DNA from: Bacteroidales bacterium | GTDB taxonomy: Bacteria; Bacteroidota; Bacteroidia; Bacteroidales; WCHB1-69 | Direction: 5' to 3' | Assembly: GCA_017649855.1 (NCBI GenBank) | Contig: JAGCGA010000012.1 | Coordinates: forward strand, 1-64,000 | DNA: 64,000 nucleotides | In this document: one piece after another, positions 8,798 to 16,140 of the stretch | How positions within the stretch are numbered: position 1 is the first letter of the stretch | Layout of the letters: each line of letters opens with the position of its first letter | Translations under genes and position numbers: made by a program | The notes under the pieces: generated by a model | The model's database searches: none | Seen by the model: only the letters and a program-made list of their open reading frames with translations | Told to the model about the DNA's origin: nothing

Positions 8798-10204
8798 ATG
8801 GGATTTAAACGCTATACCATTGAGGATTTGGAGATCCTGTCGGCGGGTGCCGAAGGGAAAGCGGTGGCCAAGACCGCCGAAGGACTGACCGTCTTTGTGC
8901 CCTATGCGGTGCCGGGCGATCATGTCGATGTGGAGGTCTTCAAACGTAAACACGGCTATGCGGAAGCCAACCTGCTGCAAGTGCGCCAGCCCTCACCCGA
9001 CCGGGTGACTCCGCCATGCCCCCATTTCGGGGTCTGCGGAGGCTGCAAGTGGCAGATGCTCGACTATGCCAAACAGCTCCAATACAAGCAGAGACAGGTG
9101 GAGGACAACTTCCGCCATCTGGGCAAGTTCGAGTTTCCGCCCATCACGCCCATCCTCGGTTCCGAGAAGATATACTACTATCGTAACAAACTGGAGTTCA
9201 CCTTCTCCAATATGCGCTGGCTCTCCTATGAGGACATGGCCCGCTGCAAGGCCGGGGAGGAGTTTGAACGCCGCTGTGCCGGATTCCATATTCCCGGTAT
9301 GTTCGACAAGATCCTCGACATCGACCACTGCTGGCTGCAGGGCTCCAAGAGCAACGAGATCCGCCTCTTCTGCAAGCAGTATGCGATTGAGCACGACATC
9401 TCCTTCTACGACCCCCGGGCCCGCGAAGGACAACTGCGCAATATCATCATCCGCACAGCTTCCACCGGCGACCTGATGGTGGTGCTCATCGTCTCCCTCT
9501 ACGACGAGAAGGCCGAAGCCATGCTGACCGCCCTCGCTGAGGCGTTCCCTGAGATCACCTCCCTCATCTATATGGTTAACACCAAACTCAACGACACGGT
9601 CTTCGACCTGCCTTTCCATCTCTTCAAAGGCCAAGACCATATCATGGAGCGCATGGAGGATCTCTACTTCAAGGTGGGGCCCAAGTCGTTCTATCAGACC
9701 AACAGCGAGCAGGCCTACACGCTCTACAAGGTGGCGCGCGAGTTTGCCGACATCCATCCGGACGAGGTGGTCTATGACCTCTTTACCGGCACGGGCACCA
9801 TCGCCAACTTCGTGGCGCACCAGGCCAAGAAGGTCATCGGCGTGGAGTATGTGGATGCCGCCGTGGAGGACGCCCGCGAGAACGCCGCCCGCAACAAGAT
9901 CACAAACACCGAGTTTGTGGTGGGCGACATGGCCAAGATCTTCACCGACGACTTCATCACCCGCTACGGTCGGCCGGATGTCATCATCACCGACCCGCCG
10001 CGCGCCGGTATGCACCCCAACGTCATCGCCCAGCTGCTCAAGTTGGAGGTGCCGCGCATGGTCTATATCAGCTGCAACCCCGCCACCCAGGCCCGCGACC
10101 TCACCCTGCTCAACTCCAAATACAAAGTTGTCAAAGTGCAACCCGTGGACATGTTCCCCCACACCCAGCATGTGGAGAATGTGGTGAAATTGGAACTTAG
10201 ATAA
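8798..10204 (+). CDS. rlmD: 23S rRNA (uracil-C5)-methyltransferase, RlmD/RumA family
   Basis: A 468-aa SAM-dependent RNA methyltransferase of the TrmA/RumA family, predicted to make m5U in 23S rRNA. It has an N-terminal TRAM domain (about 1-60), an iron-sulfur cluster motif CPHFGVCGGC (Cx5Cx2C, about 70-80), a Rossmann SAM site DLFTGTGTIANFVA, and the catalytic pair DPPRAGMH and YISCNPATQARDL with the nucleophilic Cys. Whether it acts on U1939, U747 or both cannot be decided here. It is convergent with the sigma/TonB fusion gene, 14 bp apart. Confidence 0.9.
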   Translation: MGFKRYTIEDLEILSAGAEGKAVAKTAEGLTVFVPYAVPGDHVDVEVFKRKHGYAEANLLQVRQPSPDRVTPPCPHFGVCGGCKWQMLDYAKQLQYKQRQVEDNFRHLGKFEFPPITPILGSEKIYYYRNKLEFTFSNMRWLSYEDMARCKAGEEFERRCAGFHIPGMFDKILDIDHCWLQGSKSNEIRLFCKQYAIEHDISFYDPRAREGQLRNIIIRTASTGDLMVVLIVSLYDEKAEAMLTALAEAFPEITSLIYMVNTKLNDTVFDLPFHLFKGQDHIMERMEDLYFKVGPKSFYQTNSEQAYTLYKVAREFADIHPDEVVYDLFTGTGTIANFVAHQAKKVIGVEYVDAAVEDARENAARNKITNTEFVVGDMAKIFTDDFITRYGRPDVIITDPPRAGMHPNVIAQLLKLEVPRMVYISCNPATQARDLTLLNSKYKVVKVQPVDMFPHTQHVENVVKLELR

Positions 10205-10208
10205 GACA

Positions 10209-10232
10209 TCCTCCTTCTTTATTTGAAGAGGA
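10209..10232. terminator. Possible bidirectional hairpin between convergent genes
   Basis: TCCTCCTTC pairs with GAAGAGGA (one bulged C) around a TTTATTT loop. It overlaps the stop codon of the minus-strand sigma/TonB fusion gene. There is no long T run. Confidence 0.35.
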
Positions 10233-11559
10233 TAATCCTGAATTCTTCTTTTCCCGGCTTATACTTTGCCTTCTTGGCCTCCCGGATGCACTGTTGCTGG
10301 ATGTAGGTGTTGGTGATAGTAGTCCGCCCTTTGCTATTGTTTACGATGTGGGCTTCGCTGACTGTCCCGTCGGCCATCACATGCACCTCCACGGCCACCT
10401 GCCCTTCCTCAGAAACTTCAGTGTTGATCTGTTTGACGAGGCCGCGGGATCCAGTGCCGTAGCCTATGCCACCGCCGATGCCGCTGCCCTCGCCGGGACC
10501 CAGTCCTGAGCCTGTGCCCGTGCCGATGCCACTGCCGCTACCCCCTTTGAACATGGCATTTTGGTTTACGGTTGGAGTCGATTGCTCCTTGATGATGGTG
10601 TCGTGAACTACCTTCACCACGGTTTTGTACACAGTGTCTGGGGAGGCCTTCTTTTTCGGGGAGGTGCTGGCGTTTTTTGCGCTCTTGTCACCCACGGGAT
10701 AGCCTGTTGTAGGCTCTTCGGGATAATAGACCGAATCGGTTTGCGTGCTGTCGGGGGCGGCAACTGCAGGCCCTTCTGGCGTTTTGCCATGAGGGAAGGT
10801 GCGGGCCACCAGCAGGATCAGCATCGCCAAGATAGCGGCCACCAGCGCGAATACCAAAAGGTCGGATAGCGTTGCGGAAGACCTGGCCGCGTGGCCCTTG
10901 ACTGGCGAGGGCTCCGCCTGTGCCTCGAAATCCGTATTCAAGGGATTGCTTGCAGCTACAGAGTAGTTTTTTAGCGAACTTCGACACAAATGGTCGATGG
11001 CATAACCGTTTCCGAAAATAGCGAAAAATGGAATCATAAGCAGTGTCTTCTTGTTTTTCTTTTGTGATAAGATATGTTGCAATTGATGGCGGGCTTGGGC
11101 GAGGCGCAGCTTGGAAGTGCGTTCTCCGATGCCCAGCTCAGTGGCGATTTTCCGATGGGGGTAGCGTTCGAAGACATACAAATTGAAGACTGTCCGCTGG
11201 GGTGTGGGGAGCGACTGGATGGCTTCCAAGATCTCCGCCTCGGAGAAATTGTACCGCGCCAGCTCCTCAGGTTCCAGGTCGTCTTCCGCCACATCAAACT
11301 CAATGTGGATGGTGTCAAGATGGATAAAATGTTGCGATTTGCGAAGATGCTGCAAAGCGGTGTTGACGGTTACACGCATCATCCACGCGTCAAAGTTCCC
11401 CAAGCCCTTAAAAGAGTCGGCCTTCTCCACACATTGCAGGAATGCGTCATGGGCAAGATCTTCAGCTTCTTGGAAGTCAGACACATAACGATGACAGATG
11501 CCAATCATCTTACCCATATTCTGTTCATACTTTCTTGTCCAAAAATCAGGTGCTTTCAT
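10219..11559 (-). CDS. ECF sigma factor fused to a transmembrane segment and TonB-like C-terminal domain
   Basis: A 446-aa protein with an unusual order. Residues 10-75 look like sigma-70 region 2 (CHRYVSDFQEAEDLAHDAFL, then NFDAWMMRVTVNTAL). Residues 110-165 look like region 4, with the helix-turn-helix in ERYPHRKIATELGIGERT. A single strongly hydrophobic segment follows at 231-252, then a Pro/Ser/Thr/Lys stretch, a Gly/Ser-rich linker (338-371) and a C-terminal domain (373-446; VAVEVHVMADGTVSEAHIV, CIREAKKAKYKPGK) resembling TonB/AgmX C-termini. If inserted with the N-terminus inside, the sigma part faces the cytoplasm and the TonB-like part the periplasm. ATG 11559 is preferred because the 20 extra upstream codons cover the -7 box. 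It is divergent from hutH. Fusion and membrane tethering are seen or predicted; signalling is inferred. Confidence 0.85.
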   Translation of the reverse strand: MKAPDFWTRKYEQNMGKMIGICHRYVSDFQEAEDLAHDAFLQCVEKADSFKGLGNFDAWMMRVTVNTALQHLRKSQHFIHLDTIHIEFDVAEDDLEPEELARYNFSEAEILEAIQSLPTPQRTVFNLYVFERYPHRKIATELGIGERTSKLRLAQARHQLQHILSQKKNKKTLLMIPFFAIFGNGYAIDHLCRSSLKNYSVAASNPLNTDFEAQAEPSPVKGHAARSSATLSDLLVFALVAAILAMLILLVARTFPHGKTPEGPAVAAPDSTQTDSVYYPEEPTTGYPVGDKSAKNASTSPKKKASPDTVYKTVVKVVHDTIIKEQSTPTVNQNAMFKGGSGSGIGTGTGSGLGPGEGSGIGGGIGYGTGSRGLVKQINTEVSEEGQVAVEVHVMADGTVSEAHIVNNSKGRTTITNTYIQQQCIREAKKAKYKPGKEEFRIILFK

Positions 11560-11600
11560 AGAGAGTCCTTTATGGTATGATGCAAAAATTTTGAAAAGGG

Positions 11601-11608
11601 CAAAATTA
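11601..11608 (-). promoter_or_regulatory. Predicted -7 box for the sigma/TonB fusion gene
   Basis: On the minus strand this reads TAATTTTG then CCC, 41 bp upstream of the chosen ATG; AAAGGAC shortly before the ATG may help ribosome binding. It lies only about 20 bp from the divergent hutH box, so the two promoters overlap. Confidence 0.5.
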
Positions 11609-11628
11609 AAAATATCCATTGATTTTTG

Positions 11629-11636
11629 TACATTTG
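11629..11636 (+). promoter_or_regulatory. Predicted -7 box for hutH
   Basis: TACATTTG followed by CACG, an exact TAnnTTTG match 43 bp before the hutH ATG. The -33 region runs into the divergent promoter and has no clear TTG. Confidence 0.5.
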
Positions 11637-11679
11637 CACGCTTGTTATTTTAGGAGTATAATATCAAAACATCATCTAT

Positions 11680-13176
11680 ATGACACGTCACAAAATCTCT
11701 ACTAAGTTTCTCAGTATTGAGAAGGTTGAAAAAATTATCGAACGTAAACAAAAGATAGAATTGTCGCAGGAGGCCATCGATGCTATCCAGAAATGCCGCG
11801 CCTACCTGGACAAGAAAACGGACACCGAGAAGGAGCCCATCTATGGAGTGACTACCGGCTTCGGTTCCCTCTGCAACCGCAGCATCTCCAAGGAGGACCT
11901 CTCCACCTTGCAACGCAACCTTGTGATCTCCCATGCCTGTGGAGTGGGGGAGGAGGTGCCCCAAGAGATCGTGCAGCTGATGCTGCTGATGAAGATACAG
12001 TCTCTCTCCTACGGCCATTCCGGCGTGCAGCTGGCTACGGTGCAGCGTCTGATTGACTTCTACAACAAAGGGGTCTATCCGGTGGTCTATCAGCAGGGCT
12101 CGCTGGGCGCTTCCGGCGACTTGGCCCCGTTAGCTCACCTCAGCCTGCCGATCATTGGTATGGGCGAAGTGTACTATCGTGGTAAAAAGTATCCTGCTTC
12201 CGTCATCAATGAAAAGTTCGGCTGGGAGCCGATCACCCTGCAGTCCAAAGAGGGTCTGGCCCTGCTCAACGGCACCCAGTTCATGAGCTCCTATGCCGTC
12301 TGGTTGCTCATCAAGGCCAAGAAGCTCTCCTGGATGGCCGACATCATCGGCACCGTATCCCTGGAGGCTTTCGATGGCTGCCTGAGTCCGTTCAACATCA
12401 ACGTGCACCTTGTGCGCCCGCATGCCGGCCAGATCATCACGGCCACCCATATCTACAATATGCTGCAGGGCTCTGAGATCATCTGCCAGCATAAGGAGCA
12501 CGTGCAGGATCCCTACTCCTTCCGCTGCATGCCGCAGGTGCATGGCGCCAGCAAGGATGCCATCTCCCATGTGCAGGATGTGGTTGAGACCGAGATCAAC
12601 TCCGTGACCGACAACCCGACGGTCTTCCCCGATGAGGATCTGGTCATCTCCGCCGGCAACTTCCACGGCCAGCCCCTGGCACTGGTGCTCGACTTCCTGA
12701 CCATCGCGGTGGCTGAACTGGGCAACATCTCCGAACGCCGTATCTATCAACTCATCTCTGGCAAACGCGGTCTGCCCTCTTTCCTCGTGAAGAACCCCGG
12801 CCTCAACTCCGGCTTCATGATCCCGCAGTACGCCGCTGCCTCCATCGTGAACCAGAACAAAGCCTTCACGATGCCTTGCTCCACCGACTCCATCGAGTCG
12901 TCCCAAGGTCAGGAGGACCATGTCAGTATGGGTGCCAATGCCGCCACCAAGTGCTATCTGGTGGTCAACAACCTGGAGAAGATCCTCGGCATTGAGCTCT
13001 TCAACGCTGCCCAGGCCCTGGAGTTCCGCCGCCCGCTGAAGTCATCACAGTTTATCGAGGACTTTGTGGCCGCCTTCCGCCAAGTGGTGCCTTTCGTGGA
13101 GAACGACACCTATATGCATGAGCTGATTCAGAAGTCCATCGACTTTGTGAATGGCGTGAAAGTGTTGATGGATTAA
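11680..13176 (+). CDS. hutH: Histidine ammonia-lyase
   Basis: A 498-aa member of the aromatic amino acid lyase family that eliminates ammonia from histidine to give urocanate. The Ala-Ser-Gly that forms the MIO cofactor is in GSLGASGDLAPLAHL, preceded by YGVTTGFGSL and followed by EGLALLNGTQFMSSYAVWLL. The selectivity position reads LVISHACGVG, with the Ser-His pair usual for histidine lyases rather than Tyr or Phe lyases. Length is normal. No urocanase, imidazolonepropionase or formiminoglutamate gene is present; instead a lipoprotein gene and nadC follow closely. Divergent from the sigma/TonB fusion gene, with 120 bp shared between starts. Confidence 0.92.
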   Translation: MTRHKISTKFLSIEKVEKIIERKQKIELSQEAIDAIQKCRAYLDKKTDTEKEPIYGVTTGFGSLCNRSISKEDLSTLQRNLVISHACGVGEEVPQEIVQLMLLMKIQSLSYGHSGVQLATVQRLIDFYNKGVYPVVYQQGSLGASGDLAPLAHLSLPIIGMGEVYYRGKKYPASVINEKFGWEPITLQSKEGLALLNGTQFMSSYAVWLLIKAKKLSWMADIIGTVSLEAFDGCLSPFNINVHLVRPHAGQIITATHIYNMLQGSEIICQHKEHVQDPYSFRCMPQVHGASKDAISHVQDVVETEINSVTDNPTVFPDEDLVISAGNFHGQPLALVLDFLTIAVAELGNISERRIYQLISGKRGLPSFLVKNPGLNSGFMIPQYAAASIVNQNKAFTMPCSTDSIESSQGQEDHVSMGANAATKCYLVVNNLEKILGIELFNAAQALEFRRPLKSSQFIEDFVAAFRQVVPFVENDTYMHELIQKSIDFVNGVKVLMD

Positions 13177-13188
13177 TGATTGTTTACG

Positions 13189-13683
13189 ATGAGAGTTAGG
13201 CTTTGGATAGTCTGTTTGATCCTGACTGCATTTGTTGGATGCGGCCGCCGGGAGGTCTTTCCCGTCGAGCCGCATATCGAGTTTGTCCGTATCGATAAAC
13301 TCGATAACGGCACGGGCGTGGACAACCAAGCCGACCTCGTCGTCTATTTTGAAGATGGTGATGGTGACATCGGCCTCGATGAAACAGACGTGGATACCGT
13401 TTTCAATATCGGTTCAGAGTACTATTACAACTTCTATATCAATTTTTACGAAAAGCAAAATGGAGTTTGGACCGAGGTGGAGCTCCCCACGCCGCTGCAT
13501 GCCCGCCTGCCCCATCTGAGTGATAATGTGCCGGAAGCCATCAAAGGCGAGATCACCATCACCACTTTCATCAACAACTATACCTCACCATATGATACCA
13601 TCATGCTCTCTTGCCAGCTGGTTGACCGAGCCCTGCATAAGAGCAATGTAGTCACCACACCCGAAATTATTGTAAAAAAATGA
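13189..13683 (+). CDS. Predicted lipoprotein of unknown function
   Basis: A 164-aa secreted protein. The N-terminus MRVRLWIVCLILTAFVGC is a lipoprotein signal, with the Cys at about residue 18 as lipid anchor. The mature part has an acidic YFEDGDGDIGLDETD segment (about 50-65) that could bind calcium, and many alternating hydrophobic residues suggesting a beta-sandwich. I do not recognise a named family. ATG 13189 gives a clean signal peptide; an in-frame TTG three codons earlier is less likely. It sits 12 bp after hutH and its stop overlaps the nadC start (ATGA), so the three genes are probably one transcript. Confidence 0.75.
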   Translation: MRVRLWIVCLILTAFVGCGRREVFPVEPHIEFVRIDKLDNGTGVDNQADLVVYFEDGDGDIGLDETDVDTVFNIGSEYYYNFYINFYEKQNGVWTEVELPTPLHARLPHLSDNVPEAIKGEITITTFINNYTSPYDTIMLSCQLVDRALHKSNVVTTPEIIVKK

Positions 13684-14531
13684 AAATAGACGAACATATT
13701 AAACAGTTGATAGCCATGTCTTTGGCTGAGGATATTGGCGACGGGGACCATTCCTCGCTTTCTTGCATTCCGGCTGATGTCCAGGGCGAAATGAAACTCT
13801 TGGTGAAACAGGACGGTATCCTTTGCGGCGTGGACGTGGCAGAGGAGATTGCCCGGCAAGTGGATGCGCGGATCACGATGGAGCGCTTCATGGACGACGG
13901 AGCCCAGATCAAAAAGGGCGACATCGTCTTTATCCTGCGCGGACCCGCCCGGGAGATGCTCACCGCTGAACGCACCATCCTCAACTATATGCAACGGATG
14001 AGCGGCATCGCCACCACCACCCACGCCTACGTGGAGATGGTGAAAGACACCGGCGTGACCCTGCTCGACACCCGTAAGACCACCCCCAATATGCGATACT
14101 TTGAGAAATATGCCGTCAAGACCGGTGGGGCTGAAAACCATCGCATCGGCCTCTTCGACATGATCATGCTCAAAGACAACCATATTGACTTTGCCGGCAG
14201 CATCGAGAAGGCTATCGATCTGGCTAACAACTACCTTCAGACCCATCACATGGACCTTAAGATAGAGGTGGAGACCCGCTCTTTGGAGGATGTGCGACGG
14301 GTGATGGAGCATGGCGGAGTGCACCGGATCATGTTTGACAACTTCACGCCCGAGATGATTCGGGAAGGGGTGAAGATAGTGAACCACCGCTATGAGACCG
14401 AAGCCTCCGGCGGCATCACCGATGAGACCCTTTGCGACTACGCCGCCACCGGTGTGGACTTTATCTCTGTGGGCGCTTTCACCCATCATATCAGCAGCCT
14501 CGACTTGAGTCTGAAGACGATCATCCTATAA
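13680..14531 (+). CDS. nadC: Nicotinate-nucleotide pyrophosphorylase (carboxylating)
   Basis: A 283-aa quinolinate phosphoribosyltransferase, making nicotinate mononucleotide from quinolinate and PRPP. The family marks are clear: EDIGDGDHSS near 17-26, LRGPAREMLTAERTILNYMQ, LLDTRKTTPNMRYFEKYAV and GGAENHRIGLFDMIMLKDNH in the middle, and the C-terminal EASGGI...GVDFISVGAFTH. The start codon overlaps the stop of the lipoprotein gene by 4 bp, indicating translational coupling. nadD, the next enzyme in the route, is 5 kb upstream on the same strand; nadA and nadB are not in the window. Confidence 0.95.
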   Translation: MKIDEHIKQLIAMSLAEDIGDGDHSSLSCIPADVQGEMKLLVKQDGILCGVDVAEEIARQVDARITMERFMDDGAQIKKGDIVFILRGPAREMLTAERTILNYMQRMSGIATTTHAYVEMVKDTGVTLLDTRKTTPNMRYFEKYAVKTGGAENHRIGLFDMIMLKDNHIDFAGSIEKAIDLANNYLQTHHMDLKIEVETRSLEDVRRVMEHGGVHRIMFDNFTPEMIREGVKIVNHRYETEASGGITDETLCDYAATGVDFISVGAFTHHISSLDLSLKTIIL

Positions 14532-14593
14532 GCCCAGGAACGATGCGGCATCATGACTACTCATCCCCCGAAAAACCTTTGCGATAATCACCT

Positions 14594-15583
14594 ATGTTAT
14601 TGGATTTTAAGAAGATAAGTGATCAAATCCATGCGTGGAGCGAGGATATGGAACAGATTCCGGTACTCGGCAAGCTGATCCGTAAATCCAAGACCCTCAC
14701 GTTACCGGGCTTCCAAAAGATGCCCCTCTATGACGTGATGCGCTTCTTCATGCAGTCGCTCGGCAAGGGGGTGGTCTTCCAGCGAGCCGCCGCCATGACC
14801 TATCGTATCTTCGTGGCCCTCATCCCCATCATCATAGGACTCTTCACCGTGGTGGCCTATCTGGGCGAAGGCATCCAGCTGACCCTGATCGATTTTCTGG
14901 AGTCAGCAGTGCCTACTTACGTGTGGCCTGCCATCCAGAATATGATCACCGAAGTGATTACCCGCCAATATGGAGCCCTGACCTCCGTGATGTTCGTAAT
15001 CGGCATCTACTTTACCATCTTGCTGATTAACTCCATGTTGGTGGCCATGAACACCTCCTACTTCAACGACACACGCCGTAGCCTCTGGAAACAGATCTTG
15101 CTAAGCGTGATGATCATGCTGATCGCCTTCGGGGTCATCCTCGTGGTGATTGCCCTGTTTATTGCTGCCTCCCTGATCATGAAATACGTGCATACCCATA
15201 TCTTCGGCACTAATACGGGCTATTTCCTCACGGTCCATGGTATCAAGTGGGTCCTGACTTACGCTGCCATATACTTCTTAATCAGTATATTATACTACTT
15301 GGCCCCGGTGGAGAAGTCGAACTACCGCTTCTTCTCGGCAGGCTCCTCTTTGGCAACCATCTCCATGGTGATCCTGCTGTGGATATTGAATGTCTATTTC
15401 TCCAATTTCTCCAACTATAACCTCATTTATGGATCCTTGGGTGCTATCTTTGCCGTCTTGTTGTGGATCAACTGGAGCTGTATTATCTTTTTGGTGGGCT
15501 ATGAACTGAATGTAAGTATTGCCCGGGCGAAGGTGGAAATCATAGAACAACATCCAAAAGATAAAGATGTAAATACAATATAA
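14594..15583 (+). CDS. YihY/BrkB family inner-membrane protein
   Basis: A 329-aa multi-pass membrane protein of the YihY/BrkB (UPF0761) family. After a polar N-terminal part of about 60 residues come at least five hydrophobic helices: IFVALIPIIIGLFTVVAYLG, MFVIGIYFTILLIN, ILLSVMIMLIAFGVILVVIA, a helix near 220-240, and two near the C-terminus. The motif GKGVVFQRAAAMTYRIFVALIP is the usual entry to this domain, and LGAIFAVLLWINWSC its usual exit. The molecular role of the family is unsettled. It is 62 bp downstream of nadC and 22 bp upstream of the next small gene. Confidence 0.88.
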   Translation: MLLDFKKISDQIHAWSEDMEQIPVLGKLIRKSKTLTLPGFQKMPLYDVMRFFMQSLGKGVVFQRAAAMTYRIFVALIPIIIGLFTVVAYLGEGIQLTLIDFLESAVPTYVWPAIQNMITEVITRQYGALTSVMFVIGIYFTILLINSMLVAMNTSYFNDTRRSLWKQILLSVMIMLIAFGVILVVIALFIAASLIMKYVHTHIFGTNTGYFLTVHGIKWVLTYAAIYFLISILYYLAPVEKSNYRFFSAGSSLATISMVILLWILNVYFSNFSNYNLIYGSLGAIFAVLLWINWSCIIFLVGYELNVSIARAKVEIIEQHPKDKDVNTI

Positions 15584-15605
15584 TTATATATACAATAATT
15601 TTAAT

Positions 15606-16019
15606 ATGAAAGACATACTCATATTCCTTGCCGTGATGGCGCTTTCGCTGATACCGAGTCTTCTGAAATCCCTCAAAGAAGGTGATGTCAAGAACGCACG
15701 AAAGCCTGCTCCGAAGGTCAAACCGGATCCCTATTTCCCCGATGCCGACCAGGCACCGAAGCGCCGATATGCAACAACCAGGCCTACTGTGCAGGGTGGC
15801 GGGAAAGACGATTACTTTACTTATGAGACCGTTGAGGATACTCAACCACGCGGAGCAGCACCTAATAAAGAGTCTCAAAAAGCACCCACTCCGGAAGCGT
15901 CCGCACCCCGCGTGGAAATCAAACAGGAAGGAAAGTCAAAAATCGAACTTTCTCTGGAAGAAGAGGAAATTTATAAAGGTATTATCTATTCTGAAATTTT
16001 AAAAAGAAAATATATTTAG
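15606..16019 (+). CDS. Small single-pass membrane protein, unknown function
   Basis: A 137-aa protein with one N-terminal hydrophobic segment (MKDILIFLAVMALSLIPSLL), a long polar and proline-rich middle, and a short conserved-looking C-terminus EEEEIYKGIIYSEILKRKYI. Small Bacteroidales proteins with an N-terminal anchor and a terminal IYSEIL.RK motif are familiar to me, but I know no function. It is only 22 bp after the BrkB-type gene, and is probably the last gene of that operon, since a separate promoter-like site precedes the next gene. Confidence 0.75.
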   Translation: MKDILIFLAVMALSLIPSLLKSLKEGDVKNARKPAPKVKPDPYFPDADQAPKRRYATTRPTVQGGGKDDYFTYETVEDTQPRGAAPNKESQKAPTPEASAPRVEIKQEGKSKIELSLEEEEIYKGIIYSEILKRKYI

Positions 16020-16078
16020 TTGAAAGATAAGGCTTTGAAATAAATAAAAAAACTTGTCGGTTGCATTAATAAATTTCT

Positions 16079-16086
16079 TATTTTAG
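16079..16086 (+). promoter_or_regulatory. Possible promoter of the surface triad
   Basis: TATTTTAG followed by CCCC matches TAnnTTTG at seven of eight positions, 54 bp before the ATG. TTG occurs at 16054-16056 (22-bp spacing) and 16061-16063 (15 bp). The 121-bp AT-rich gap is otherwise empty. Confidence 0.4.
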
Positions 16087-16140
16087 CCCCCTCCAAAATA
16101 GTATGCAAAAAAGTTTAATGTTTAATATAAATAAAAGGCT

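Noticed and set aside
11680..13176. Phenylalanine or tyrosine ammonia-lyase instead of histidine lyase
   Set aside because: The selectivity site reads Ser-His (LVISHACG) as in histidine lyases, and no aryl-polyene or phenylpropanoid genes are nearby.
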